From MWBV01 sp964447315 (GTDB lineage Archaea; Nanobdellota; Nanobdellia; Pacearchaeales; GW2011-AR1): DNA of 24,794 nucleotides. The stretch's first letter is position 1; each line of letters starts with the position of its first letter. The stretch lies in assembly GCA_964447315.1 (NCBI GenBank), contig CAYURQ010000013.1, positions 1-24,794 on the forward strand, in the 5' to 3' direction. Positions 1 through 7,288 of the stretch are shown here, piece after piece. The position numbers and the translations under genes are program-made. The notes beneath the pieces were generated by a model. The model worked only from the letters and a program-made list of their open reading frames with translations, was not told the DNA's origin and ran no database searches.

Positions 1-9
1 GTCAATAAA

Positions 10-17
10 TTTAAATA
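10..17 (+). promoter_or_regulatory. TATA box of the SerRS gene
   Basis: The motif tttaaata is centred about 25 nt before the ATG at 39. This is the spacing expected for an archaeal TATA box driving a leaderless transcript, and no Shine-Dalgarno motif is seen. Confidence 0.55.
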
Positions 18-38
18 CAATTATTTCTTTTTATTAAA

Positions 39-1334
39 ATGATTGATATAAAGATAATTAGAGAAAATCCTGATTTAGTTAAGGAAAATATAAAGAAAAA
101 ATTTCAAAATGATAAGATTAAATTAGTTGATGAAGTTCTTAAATTAGATGAGAAATGGAGGAAATTAAAGTTTGATGAAGATAAATTACGTTCAGAACGT
201 AATTCTGTTTCAAAAAAAATTGCTGATTTGAAAAAAGCTAAAAAAAGTGCATCTTCAGAGCTTGCTAAAGCTAAAAAAATTCCAGAAGAGATTGAAAAAA
301 TTCATGTAAAGCGTGCTGAACTTCAAGATAAAATTAAAGAAATTATGTATAAAATTCCAAATATGATTCATGAATCAGTTCCTTTAGGTAAAGATGATAG
401 TGAAAATAAAGAAGTTGAAAAAATTCCAAAAGGAGCTCCAAAAAAACTTGATTATGAAATTTTTAATCATGCTGAACTAGCTGAGAGAATTCATGGAGTA
501 GATTTTGATTCTGCTAGAGATACTTCTGGTAATGGTTTTTATTATTTAACAGGGGAATTAGCTTTATTACATACTGCTGTTTTAAATTTTGCAAGAGATT
601 ATATGATTAAACAGGGTTTTGAATTAGTTGTTCCTCCATATATGATTAGAAAGAAAGTAGTTGAAGGGGTAATGAGTTTTCAGGAGATGGATAATATGAT
701 GTATAAAATTCAAGATGAAGACTTGTACTTGATTGGAACTTCTGAGCATTCAATGATTGGAAGATTTCAAGATAAAACTCTTATTGGAAAAAAATTACCT
801 TTTACATTAACAAGTTTCTCACCTTGTTTTAGAAAAGAAGTTGGAGCTCATGGTATAGAAGAAAAAGGGCTTTATAGATTACATCAATTTGAAAAACAAG
901 AGATGATTGTTTTATGTGAACCAGAGGATTCCTATAAATGGTATGATAAAATGTTGAAATATACTGTTGATGTTTTCAGAGAATTAGATATTCCAGTTAG
1001 AGTTTTAGAGTGTTGTTCAGGAGATTTAGCTGATTTGAAATCTAAATCAGCAGATGTTGAGGGATGGAGTCCTAGGCAGGGTAAATACTTTGAACTTGGT
1101 TCTTGCAGTAATTTAACTGATGCACAGGCTAGAAGGCTTAATATTAGAATTGATAACAAAGGAAAGTTGTATTTTGCACATACATTAAATAATACTGTTA
1201 TTGCTTCTCCAAGAGCATTGATTGCATTAATGGAAAACAACCAGCAAAAAGACGGAAGTATCAAAGTACCAAAAGTACTTTGGCCTTACATGGCTGGTGT
1301 GAAAGTTATAAAACCTAAATCTGATAGGAAATAA
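39..1334 (+). CDS. serS: Seryl-tRNA synthetase
   Basis: Charges tRNA-Ser with serine in the cytoplasm (class II aminoacyl-tRNA synthetase). The 431 residues match the usual length of the common (non-methanogen) SerRS type. Residues 1-110 form the N-terminal tRNA-binding helical arm, a charged antiparallel coiled coil. The catalytic core shows the TSEH serine-pocket motif (234-237), motif 2 (from SPCFRKEVGAHG at 261 to about 288) and motif 3 (NTVIASPRALIALMEN, 385-400). The start is set by the TATA box about 25 nt upstream. The next ORF begins 7 nt after the stop and is probably co-transcribed. No defect is seen. Identity is secure. Confidence 0.97.
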   Translation: MIDIKIIRENPDLVKENIKKKFQNDKIKLVDEVLKLDEKWRKLKFDEDKLRSERNSVSKKIADLKKAKKSASSELAKAKKIPEEIEKIHVKRAELQDKIKEIMYKIPNMIHESVPLGKDDSENKEVEKIPKGAPKKLDYEIFNHAELAERIHGVDFDSARDTSGNGFYYLTGELALLHTAVLNFARDYMIKQGFELVVPPYMIRKKVVEGVMSFQEMDNMMYKIQDEDLYLIGTSEHSMIGRFQDKTLIGKKLPFTLTSFSPCFRKEVGAHGIEEKGLYRLHQFEKQEMIVLCEPEDSYKWYDKMLKYTVDVFRELDIPVRVLECCSGDLADLKSKSADVEGWSPRQGKYFELGSCSNLTDAQARRLNIRIDNKGKLYFAHTLNNTVIASPRALIALMENNQQKDGSIKVPKVLWPYMAGVKVIKPKSDRK

Positions 1335-1341
1335 TATTAAA

Positions 1342-1538
1342 ATGATATTTCGATTTTATAATACAGATAAGCAAATAAATAAAAAATATTTTAGAGAGCA
1401 TAGAGGTTCTGAATTTTTATATAATCTTAAGGAAACTAATCCTGGTGCTTATAAAAGAGTTAGAAAAATGTCAAAGAGAGCTAGTGCAAGNNNNNNNNNN
1501 GTTTAGCTAAAATACTTTATCAGAGTAATGCTGCTTAG
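1342..1538 (+). CDS. Small basic ORF interrupted by the assembly gap
   Basis: Starts at the ATG 7 nt after serS and reads about 50 basic residues (beginning MIFRFYNTDK, ending KRVRKMSKRASA) into the run of N at 1491-1500. Beyond the gap a frame ending LAKILYQSNAA and a TAG at 1536-1538 looks like the natural C terminus. With exactly 10 N the two halves are in different frames, so the gap length is probably a placeholder. No family is recognised. Total length would be about 65 residues plus whatever is missing. The proximity to serS suggests one transcript. The exact protein cannot be given from this assembly. Confidence 0.5.
1491..1500. other. Assembly gap (10 N)
   Basis: Ten unknown bases. 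Sequence either side is of similar composition. The true gap size is unknown, and the break falls inside a coding stretch. Confidence 0.98.
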
Positions 1539-1543
1539 AAAAA

Positions 1544-1795
1544 TTATTTATTGAATTTAAATATTTTAACATCTCCAAGAATTTTTTGTTTTATTTCAAG
1601 TTCTTTTTGTAATATTTTTATTTCTTTTGGAGATAATTCAACAATTCCAGAACCTTCTTTTCCTCTGAAGCACAAACTTATAGTTGCATTTTTTGTATTC
1701 ATTAAATCTTCATTAATGATTATTTCTTTTATTTCTCCAGAAGTTTCAAGCCTTACAATTCCATCTTTATTTTGCTTTTTTGTTTTTATTTTCAT
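1544..1795 (-). CDS. Hypothetical 83-residue protein
   Basis: Not recognised. The 83 residues are lysine-rich and alternate polar and hydrophobic residues (for example EIKEIIINEDLM), suggesting a small beta-rich fold, followed by a helix near 56-70 (SPKEIKILQKELEIKQKIL). There is no signal peptide, membrane segment or cysteine pair. It lies 40 nt downstream of the coiled-coil gene at 1836-3014 on the same strand and may share its transcript. The opposite-strand ORF over the same bases is phenylalanine- and serine-rich and is read as a shadow. Confidence 0.65.
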   Translation of the reverse strand: MKIKTKKQNKDGIVRLETSGEIKEIIINEDLMNTKNATISLCFRGKEGSGIVELSPKEIKILQKELEIKQKILGDVKIFKFNK

Positions 1796-1835
1796 GATAT
1801 TAGAAATATATTTTATTATATAAGTATATATGAGA

Positions 1836-3014
1836 TTAATTAATTATTTCAACATTCATTCTAGAAAGTTTTGATTTTAATGATTCTAATAGGTTTTGTT
1901 TTTGATGTTCTTGATTTATTTCACGTTCTTTTGTTTTTTCAATTTCTTTTTCAATTTCTTGAATTTCTTCTTCAGTGTTTTTTATATTATTCTCTAACGA
2001 GATTGTAGGATCTTCTTGAATTTCTAATTTTATTTTTTCAATTTCTTGAATTTGTTTTTTAATTTCATAAGTTTTTTCTTGAATTTGTTTTGTATTTTTT
2101 TTTGATTCATCTAATAAGAATATTATTGAATTTCCAAAGTCTTTCATAAAGCAAGATTGAAAGTCTTCTTTACAGTGCTTAACAACTTCCATCTGCTTTG
2201 GATTTATATGGAAGAAATTAGCTAGGGCTTTGAAATCAATCATTTGTTTTAAGCTCATTATTTCTCTGTTTAAATCTTCTTCACTTGTTTTTATTTTCCT
2301 TTTGTTGGAAAGGTTTTCAAGATATTCTTTGCTTTTTTTCAATTCTTGCAATTCTTTTTCTAATTCTTTTTTATTTTTTTGTTTTTTATCTAGATTTTTT
2401 TCAAGTTCTGAATATTGTTTTATTGTTTCTTCAAGGTCTTTTTCATTTGAGTGATATTCATTTAATTTTTCTTTTATTTTTTCTAATTCTAAAATTTTTG
2501 TTATTATTTCTCTTTTTTCTTGGAAAATATCTAAAAGTTCTTTTGAGAATGATTTTAAAGTATCTTTTATTGCAACCATTTCTTTTCCAATTAATACTGT
2601 TGCACGTTCATAATTTTTTCTGGAGTTTTTCTCAAAATCAAGAAAAATAGTGTTTGCCCTTTGGATATAATCTTTTAAATTATCTTGATTTATGTTTTCA
2701 AATCTTTCAAACATTTGATGAAGCATTTCAATATATTTTTCACGTCCTGATTTTGAGATTGTTTTATAATTATCTTGTCCTGCTTTTTCATCAACATTAA
2801 CTTCTTGCAATATACTTATTCTTTGTTTTAGTTCTTTAATGTATTCTTGGATTTTATTTTTTATTTCAGAAATTGCCTTTTCTTCATCTGAATTAAGTTT
2901 TTTTAATTGTTTTTTTATCCAAGAATTAACTTCTGATAATTGAAGTTCCTCTGAAGGTATTTCAGGTTCTTTTTCTTTTGCAGATTTTTTCTTAAATATA
3001 TTAAATAATCCCAT
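1836..3014 (-). CDS. Long coiled-coil protein, cytoplasmic
   Basis: A 392-residue protein made almost wholly of charged heptad-like sequence (Lys, Glu, Gln, Ile, Leu), with coiled-coil segments at roughly 35-75, 150-260 and 305-390. It begins MGLFNIFKKK, a short amphipathic start that could touch the membrane, but has no membrane span or signal peptide. A less charged stretch (about 255-300, with FHINPKQMEVVKHC) breaks the coil and may be a small folded module. A structural or scaffold role is plausible, but no family is recognised. Several plus-strand ORFs across it are shadows of its poly-Lys/Glu coding. Confidence 0.8.
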   Translation of the reverse strand: MGLFNIFKKKSAKEKEPEIPSEELQLSEVNSWIKKQLKKLNSDEEKAISEIKNKIQEYIKELKQRISILQEVNVDEKAGQDNYKTISKSGREKYIEMLHQMFERFENINQDNLKDYIQRANTIFLDFEKNSRKNYERATVLIGKEMVAIKDTLKSFSKELLDIFQEKREIITKILELEKIKEKLNEYHSNEKDLEETIKQYSELEKNLDKKQKNKKELEKELQELKKSKEYLENLSNKRKIKTSEEDLNREIMSLKQMIDFKALANFFHINPKQMEVVKHCKEDFQSCFMKDFGNSIIFLLDESKKNTKQIQEKTYEIKKQIQEIEKIKLEIQEDPTISLENNIKNTEEEIQEIEKEIEKTKEREINQEHQKQNLLESLKSKLSRMNVEIIN

Positions 3015-3068
3015 TGTAATTTTTTGGAAAGGATATTTTATAAATTAAATGGTGATATTGTATTGCAT

Positions 3069-3269
3069 TTATTTTCGTCTTTTATTTTGATTTTCAATTA
3101 CAAACCTTTTTTCCCTGCATTTTTCACATAAATAGTACTTAGATATTACTCCTTTTGATTTTTTTCCATATGGATAGTTTTTTTGTATCTTTAATTTTAC
3201 TTTGTTTCCACAAGAACAAGTAGAAAACTTTTCAGGAATTTTATTATTAAATTTATTATTTTGTCTCAT
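3069..3269 (-). CDS. Small zinc-ribbon protein
   Basis: A 66-residue basic protein with CxC at residues 18-20 and CxxC at 48-51 (CSCG ... CEKC), the four-cysteine pattern of a zinc ribbon, and a lysine/arginine-rich tail. Such proteins usually bind nucleic acid or a basal transcription or translation factor, but the partner cannot be read from sequence. It lies upstream of the coiled-coil gene on the same strand with a 54-nt gap. A second zinc-ribbon microprotein sits nearby at 3585-3722. Confidence 0.75.
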   Translation of the reverse strand: MRQNNKFNNKIPEKFSTCSCGNKVKLKIQKNYPYGKKSKGVISKYYLCEKCREKRFVIENQNKRRK

Positions 3270-3388
3270 ATTATTAAAGGATAAAAGAAAAAGAATACTT
3301 TCACTTAAACCAGCTCAATTAGAAAAATATCTTTACTTATAAATCTATCTTTAATTTTTGATTAATAAAGAAAATTTAATTGCATATA

Positions 3389-3397
3389 TTTATATAT
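3389..3397 (+). promoter_or_regulatory. TATA box for the small basic protein
   Basis: The motif tttatatat is 25-29 nt before the ATG at 3418. This fixes that ATG as the start rather than the in-frame ATG near 3358. Confidence 0.6.
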
Positions 3398-3417
3398 ACA
3401 TTTTATTTGAGCTTATA

Positions 3418-3573
3418 ATGGCACATAAAAGGAAAAGAAAAAATTCTCAGCGTGGAATGCATAAAAAAATGATTACTGGTAAGAAGCCTATGTCTGATGA
3501 AGCTAAGCTAGCGCAAAAAAAGAATAAGGAAAAAATAAAAGAATTGAATAAGAAGAAGTTAGTTAAAAAATAA
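3418..3573 (+). CDS. Small strongly basic protein (51 residues)
   Basis: Begins MAHKRKRKNSQRGMHKK and ends in lysine-rich repeats, with about 40 percent Lys/Arg and no hydrophobic core. The look is that of a ribosome- or nucleic-acid-associated peptide, but I do not recognise a ribosomal protein family. The frame is open 20 codons further upstream, but the TATA box at 3389-3397 favours 3418 and a leaderless message. It stands alone, convergent with the zinc-ribbon microprotein on the other strand. Confidence 0.6.
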   Translation: MAHKRKRKNSQRGMHKKMITGKKPMSDEAKLAQKKNKEKIKELNKKKLVKK

Positions 3574-3584
3574 CTTTTTAGAGA

Positions 3585-3722
3585 TTAAAATTTTTTAAAT
3601 CTTGGAATTTTATGTACTTTTATTTGATTCCCCCATTTGATTACATTTTTGCATTTTTCACAAACGTAGGATTTTTCTTCAATATTTGACTTCATATTTC
3701 CTTTACATTTTGGGCATTTCAT
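3585..3722 (-). CDS. 45-residue zinc-ribbon microprotein
   Basis: A short ORF reading MKCPKCKGNM at the start, then CEKCK at 21-25 and a basic tail ending PRFKKF. Two CxxC knuckles 15 residues apart form a minimal zinc ribbon. It occupies most of the 345-nt gap between the basic protein and the TspO-like gene, and ends 12 nt from the stop of the former. A TATA-like tttaagta lies about 33 nt upstream on its strand. Cysteine spacing and codon use resemble real genes here, so I call it coding despite its size. Confidence 0.7.
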   Translation of the reverse strand: MKCPKCKGNMKSNIEEKSYVCEKCKNVIKWGNQIKVHKIPRFKKF

Positions 3723-3890
3723 ATATTTATTAATACATAAGCTTACTTAAACCTTTTTATTTTTTTGTTACTTTAAAGAGACATAAAAAAATACAAATAT
3801 CTATTGAATAGATTTTTACATGTAAAAACTAGGTAAATTTTGTGGATTTGTTATTTTTGTTTAATTCTTGTAAATATAAAATAAAAAATA

Positions 3891-3900
3891 TTTTTAAATA
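3891..3900 (+). promoter_or_regulatory. TATA box of the TspO-like gene
   Basis: The motif tttttaaata is centred about 25 nt before the ATG at 3920 and supports that start over the GTG at 3842 or the ATG at 3902. Confidence 0.5.
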
Positions 3901-3919
3901 TATGAAGACAAGATATTTT

Positions 3920-4726
3920 ATGAAAAATATATCTTTAAAAATTTCTGCAGTAATATTTTATATTGCAATGGTAGTTGTAAATTTTTTAGCCAATAGTTTG
4001 CCTTTAAATAACCGTTCAACTGGAGCCATATCTGATGCTTATCCTAATCTTTTTACTCCAGCAGGCATAACTTTTTCTATTTGGGGTCTTATTTACTTTT
4101 TGCTTGCAGGATATATAATCTTTCAATTTATATATTTTAAAAAAGAGAAAAATGAAAAAAAAGAAGAGCTTTTGAAAAAAATTAATGTTCTTTTTATTAT
4201 AACCTCTATTGCTAATATTTTTTGGATTTTTGCATGGCATTATGATTTTATAGGTTTATCATTAATAATAATGGTAATATTGCTTGTAAGTCTTATTAAG
4301 ATAGCAGATATTCTTAGGCTTGAAAAATTAACTTCACGAGAAAAAATATTTATTTCTATACCTTTTAGTGTTTATTTTGGCTGGATAACTGTAGCAACAA
4401 TTGCAAATGTAACTGTATTTTTGGTAAGTATAAATTGGAATGGATTTGGAATTTCTAATTTCATTTGGACAAGTTTTATTTTAATTATGGGTACATCAAT
4501 TGGAATATTACGAATGTATAAAGATAAAAATATTTCTTATGCTCTTGTATTGATTTGGGCATATTTGGGCATATTACTTAAGCATATATCTGAAAAAGGT
4601 TTTGGTGGACAATACCCAAGTGTAATTGCAACAGTAATAGTATGTTTAATTTTCTTTGGTTTATTTATTGGTTTTATTGTATATAAAAAATATTTAATTT
4701 CTAAAAGAACTTCATTTGAAAAATAA
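3920..4726 (+). CDS. TspO/MBR-like (tryptophan-rich sensory) membrane protein
   Basis: An integral membrane protein of 268 residues with about eight hydrophobic segments. Early in the sequence it carries the stretch TGAISDAYPNLFTPAG followed by TFSIWGLIYF, the pattern I associate with proteins annotated as tryptophan-rich sensory or TspO-like. Known TspO proteins bind porphyrins and sterols, but this longer relative has no settled function, so ligand and role stay open. The start was chosen from the TATA spacing. It stands as a single gene, convergent with the Fic gene. Confidence 0.75.
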   Translation: MKNISLKISAVIFYIAMVVVNFLANSLPLNNRSTGAISDAYPNLFTPAGITFSIWGLIYFLLAGYIIFQFIYFKKEKNEKKEELLKKINVLFIITSIANIFWIFAWHYDFIGLSLIIMVILLVSLIKIADILRLEKLTSREKIFISIPFSVYFGWITVATIANVTVFLVSINWNGFGISNFIWTSFILIMGTSIGILRMYKDKNISYALVLIWAYLGILLKHISEKGFGGQYPSVIATVIVCLIFFGLFIGFIVYKKYLISKRTSFEK

Positions 4727-4753
4727 TATTTAAATAAATCTTGAATAAGAGGA

Positions 4754-5641
4754 TTATTTCAAATAACTCTTGTATTCTGCCAGATATCTTCTAAAAAACC
4801 ATTGAACAAAAATATTTTCCTGCTTCTTGACTTGTGCTCTTTCTAAAGCATTATAATAACTATCCCTTTTCTCATATGGGATATCTAACATAGGAAATTT
4901 ATATTTCTTTAAGATAAAATTCATCATTAATCTTGAAATTCTTCCATTTCCATCTGAGAAAGGGTGAATTGTTACAAACTTTAAATGAGTCAATGCTGCT
5001 AATTCAACTGGGTGAAGTTTTTTCTTTTCTTTATTATACCAATCAAAAAATTCTTTTAATAAAAATTCTAATTCCAAGTGCATTGGAGGTTTAAATTTTG
5101 ATCTAGAAATAGCCACTTCATGAATCCTAATTTTTCCCGAGATATCTTCTGCAGTTTGTTTCAATAGTTCACTATGCCATTTTAGGATGATTTGTAAATT
5201 TAAATTTCCTTTATATTCTAACATCTGAAAAAAAACCTTTTTATGGGCTTCTGCTTCTTTTACATCTCTTACAGGTTTTGAAGCAGGAGTTATTCCTCTT
5301 TCAAGAAGATTTGCAGTATCTTTTAAAGAAAGTGTGCTTCCTTCAATCCTTTGAGTATTATATGTGAATTTAGTAGTAAAAGTCTCTTTAGATTTTTCTT
5401 TTGCAGAATTTGGCATTGAATTGTATTCTGAATTAAAATTATCTTTTATATTATTAATATCATTCAAAAATTTCTCTTTATAAAATTCTTGCATAAATTC
5501 TTTCTTTTTTTCTTCAATATCCTTTGGCATAGAATCTCCTAAGTAAAACTGCTTTTTCTTTACAGATTTACCTTTTCTATAACTATGCACAAGATAAAAG
5601 TATTCTTTCTTGTTTTTCTTAATTTTTTTAATTTCTACCAT
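4754..5641 (-). CDS. Fic domain protein (probable AMPylator), autoinhibited
   Basis: Fic enzymes transfer AMP or related groups from nucleotides to protein side chains. The 295-residue protein has the catalytic motif HPFSDGNGRISR at 226-237, matching HPFx(D/E)GNGRxxR with the active His226. An inhibitory helix TQRIEG at 96-101 fits (S/T)xxxE(G/N), with the glutamate that blocks ATP; its place before the Fic core makes this the N-terminal-inhibitor class. Residues 1-60 are a short basic domain. A TATA box (atttataaat on the minus strand, near 5661-5673) precedes it. It is the last minus-strand gene of the block that starts at tRNA-Asp and may be cargo of that array. The target is unknown. Confidence 0.92.
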   Translation of the reverse strand: MVEIKKIKKNKKEYFYLVHSYRKGKSVKKKQFYLGDSMPKDIEEKKKEFMQEFYKEKFLNDINNIKDNFNSEYNSMPNSAKEKSKETFTTKFTYNTQRIEGSTLSLKDTANLLERGITPASKPVRDVKEAEAHKKVFFQMLEYKGNLNLQIILKWHSELLKQTAEDISGKIRIHEVAISRSKFKPPMHLELEFLLKEFFDWYNKEKKKLHPVELAALTHLKFVTIHPFSDGNGRISRLMMNFILKKYKFPMLDIPYEKRDSYYNALERAQVKKQENIFVQWFFRRYLAEYKSYLK

Positions 5642-5702
5642 AGAAAATAGTATACCTACATATTTATAAATTTATTGTTTTTACCAAAATGTAGGGTTAT
5701 AA

Positions 5703-5715
5703 GCCCTGACTGGGA
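5703..5715 (-). repeat. Degenerate copy of the tRNA-Asp 3' end (copy d)
   Basis: Plus-strand gccctgactggga matches gccccgaccggga of tRNA-Asp at 11 of 13 positions, with both differences transitions. It is the copy farthest from the tRNA and the most diverged. A weak AGGG/CCCT hairpin overlaps it. Confidence 0.5.
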
Positions 5716-5730
5716 GAGCATAGGGAGTTA

Positions 5731-6294
5731 TTAATTATCTAATAATTTCAAGTACGTTTCACTTTTGTTTAGATTTAAATAATATATCTTTATATCTGGA
5801 GCTCCTGGATAGTGACCAGAATTAAGATAAAAGTTGTTTGAACATTTATATATTGTTATTGGAAAATAGTTTAATCTTGCAACAATAGTTTGATAAGTAA
5901 ACTTCCATAATGTTTCACATTCTGTTAAATTGTAATTAGAATCTATCCTGTTGCCATCATATAATAAAATTCCAGAAATATCTTCAATTGACTTTAATTT
6001 GTCTAGAGTTTGATTATCTAAATCATTAACTTCTTGGCAATCTTGATTATATCCCGCATCATATTTTTCTTGCATAGTTAAGTATTGTGAATGGCCTTGA
6101 CATCTTTCAAGATGTTCAATCCAACTGGAAATAAATGTAATTTCTTGCTCTTCTGAAACATTATATATTAATTCATTTAAGTCAAATTCATTAATTGTTT
6201 TCTTTTCTTGAATGGATTTAGGATAAAAAATAATTACTAAACTAATAATGATTATAATTGCTAGAATAATGCTTATGATTGTCCACTTCTTCAT
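5731..6294 (-). CDS. Membrane-anchored extracytoplasmic protein, unknown
   Basis: A 187-residue protein with one N-terminal hydrophobic segment (residues about 4-24) that serves as an uncleaved anchor or signal peptide. It is followed by a polar domain with four cysteines (CQGHSQ, NQDC, TECE, YKCSN), likely to form disulfides outside the cell. No family is recognised. A TATA box (tttttaaact on the minus strand, near 6316-6326) is about 25 nt upstream. The gene lies exactly between two solo copies of the tRNA-Asp 3' end (5703 and 6352), so it looks like the cargo of one integrated cassette. Confidence 0.75.
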   Translation of the reverse strand: MKKWTIISIILAIIIIISLVIIFYPKSIQEKKTINEFDLNELIYNVSEEQEITFISSWIEHLERCQGHSQYLTMQEKYDAGYNQDCQEVNDLDNQTLDKLKSIEDISGILLYDGNRIDSNYNLTECETLWKFTYQTIVARLNYFPITIYKCSNNFYLNSGHYPGAPDIKIYYLNLNKSETYLKLLDN

Positions 6295-6351
6295 AAATAC
6301 ATTAATAATTATTAGTTTAAAAATGGTTTGATACCCTGAAAAAAATCAGAA

Positions 6352-6373
6352 CGCCCCGACCTCCTATCGAACT
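6352..6373 (-). repeat. Solo tRNA-Asp 3' end (copy a)
   Basis: On the minus strand the last 10 nt of tRNA-Asp, GGTCGGGGCG, are exact. They are preceded at the same spacing as in the tRNA by GTTCGAT, the T-loop, while the T-stem 3' strand is changed. So 17 or more of 22 positions match a tRNA 3' end. A small hairpin (CTGA/TCAG at 6336-6349) follows it. Confidence 0.8.
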
Positions 6374-6447
6374 GTAAGACACCTACGGTTTCTTAACAAT
6401 CAATTTCCCTTTGAATTTAAACCTATTTTTCGACATCCCGAGAATTA

Positions 6448-6466
6448 ATAATGCTTTCAGCATTAT
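6448..6466 (-). repeat. Hairpin next to copy b
   Basis: Perfect 8-bp stem ATAATGCT/AGCATTAT with a 3-nt loop (ttc on the plus strand), ending 3 nt from copy b. Its form matches the hairpin beside copy c. Confidence 0.7.
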
Positions 6467-6469
6467 ATA

Positions 6470-6500
6470 CGCCCCGACCCGCTATAGCGGGGCATCGAAC
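6470..6500 (-). repeat. Solo tRNA-Asp 3' end with inserted palindrome (copy b)
   Basis: The exact GGTCGGGGCG is present, with GTTCGAT (T-loop) upstream on the minus strand. Between them sits a GC-rich palindrome, cccgctatagcggg, at 6478-6491. It reads as a tRNA end whose T-stem has been replaced or expanded. Confidence 0.75.
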
Positions 6501-6504
6501 TAGT

Positions 6505-6522
6505 TCCGGACTAAAGTCCGGA
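6505..6522. repeat. Perfect 8-bp GC-rich hairpin
   Basis: TCCGGACT, loop aa, AGTCCGGA. It is unusually GC-rich for this window. It is not followed by a clear T run on either strand, so a terminator role is uncertain. Confidence 0.7.
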
Positions 6523-6537
6523 TTCCAACAGAATAAA

Positions 6538-6556
6538 ATGGATTTTTCAAATCCAT
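6538..6556 (-). repeat. Hairpin next to copy c
   Basis: Perfect 8-bp stem ATGGATTT/AAATCCAT with loop ttc, ending 4 nt from copy c. It has the same stem length, loop and position as the hairpin beside copy b. Confidence 0.7.
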
Positions 6557-6560
6557 GATA

Positions 6561-6574
6561 CGCCCCGACCGAGA
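6561..6574 (-). repeat. Solo tRNA-Asp 3' end (copy c)
   Basis: The exact last 10 nt of tRNA-Asp on the minus strand, preceded by CTC where the tRNA has CCC. It is the copy nearest to the tRNA and bounds the two-gene segment 6609-7224. Confidence 0.8.
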
Positions 6575-6608
6575 AAGGTATATTTTGTCCAGGCTCCCAA
6601 TTTTAGAG

Positions 6609-6953
6609 TTAATTTTGTTTTTCCTCGTACAAAATTCCTTTAACTCTTTTTTTCCCTATGATCGGATTAGAATATTTTGCTTCTGATAAATACCCTTTAC
6701 CCCTAACCAATCCTTTGTTTACTTCTTCTAAAAATTCTGTTTCATCAACTTTTTTAACTAATCTATTAGAAAGAACACTCCTAGAAAATAATTCTCCATT
6801 GAATAACTTACCAGAAACATATTTCATATAGTGGCTCCTATCCCAACAGTCTTTCCCTTCAAATTTTAGATGAAGTTTAAAACAAATCTCTCCAATTTTT
6901 CTCAAATCTTCTCTTCCTTCTAAACTTTCAAGAGTTATTCTATCTATTGCCAT
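6609..6953 (-). CDS. Hypothetical 114-residue protein in the tRNA-Asp array
   Basis: Not recognised. A soluble mixed-charge protein starting MAIDRITLESLEGREDL, helical in the first half (KIGEICFKLHLKF), with a C-terminal part rich in Gly/Lys that may be beta. No cysteine pair or membrane span. It starts one base after the stop of the 89-residue gene and is clearly in an operon with it. The pair lies between tRNA-Asp and copy c of its 3' end, so it is probably the most recent cargo of that array. Confidence 0.75.
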   Translation of the reverse strand: MAIDRITLESLEGREDLRKIGEICFKLHLKFEGKDCWDRSHYMKYVSGKLFNGELFSRSVLSNRLVKKVDETEFLEEVNKGLVRGKGYLSEAKYSNPIIGKKRVKGILYEEKQN

Positions 6954-6954
6954 T

Positions 6955-7224
6955 TTATTTTTTATATTTTAATATTTTAATATTTTGAATTTCATTTAAA
7001 TCATAATTGTTTGATTCATGCCATTCTTTATCAAAAATATTGCTAATACGAATTCCCTCTATTGTCCCTTTTTTATAATATCCCATCACTCTTGGAAACC
7101 CTTCAATTTTATGTTTGGGATTTCCAGAGACAAGAGTTATTTCAATTGGAGTTCCTTCTTTTAGATTTAATTTACTCATTTCTTCCACACTCATTGGAAT
7201 ATTTTCAATATTTTTCTTTGTCAT
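6955..7224 (-). CDS. Small putative beta-barrel protein (89 residues)
   Basis: Begins with about 20 polar residues, then LNLKEGTPIEITLVSG and alternating strands (GYYKKGTIEGIRISN), resembling the small SH3-like barrels that open with a basic or acidic residue, Gly and a hydrophobic strand. No family is named with confidence. A TATA box (atttataaat on the minus strand, 7241-7252) gives a leaderless start about 25 nt downstream, so it can be transcribed independently of tRNA-Asp, which ends 64 nt upstream. First gene of a two-gene operon. Confidence 0.75.
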   Translation of the reverse strand: MTKKNIENIPMSVEEMSKLNLKEGTPIEITLVSGNPKHKIEGFPRVMGYYKKGTIEGIRISNIFDKEWHESNNYDLNEIQNIKILKYKK

Positions 7225-7288
7225 AAAAATTCAAGAATTAAATCATTTATAAATTTTGTGTTTTTGTTATTATTTTTGAGTAAAAACA

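Larger units (their letters stand above)
6374..6608 (-). other. Non-coding stretch with tRNA-end copies and palindromes
   Basis: No convincing gene. The stretch holds copies b and c of the tRNA-Asp 3' end and several hairpins, listed separately. Two very short minus-strand ORFs occur (17 residues at 6383-6436 and 18 residues at 6500-6556), each within one inter-copy segment. They could be chance. Confidence 0.6.

Noticed and set aside
932..1264. 110-residue minus-strand ORF inside serS
   Set aside because: It lies wholly within a secure gene and its composition (Leu, Ser, Cys) is that of an antisense shadow.
2230..2650. Plus-strand ORFs rich in Phe, Leu and Ser
   Set aside because: They are the complement of Lys/Glu coiled-coil coding and look membrane-like only for that reason.
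6383..6556. Two ORFs of 17 and 18 residues between solo tRNA-Asp ends
   Set aside because: Too short to support; the second overlaps two hairpins. Mentioned only within the non-coding entry.
6352..6574. A CRISPR array or an integron attC array
   Set aside because: Repeats are few, unevenly spaced and are tRNA ends; there is no cas gene, no integron integrase and no attC core site. The likeness to cassettes is discussed as an inference instead.
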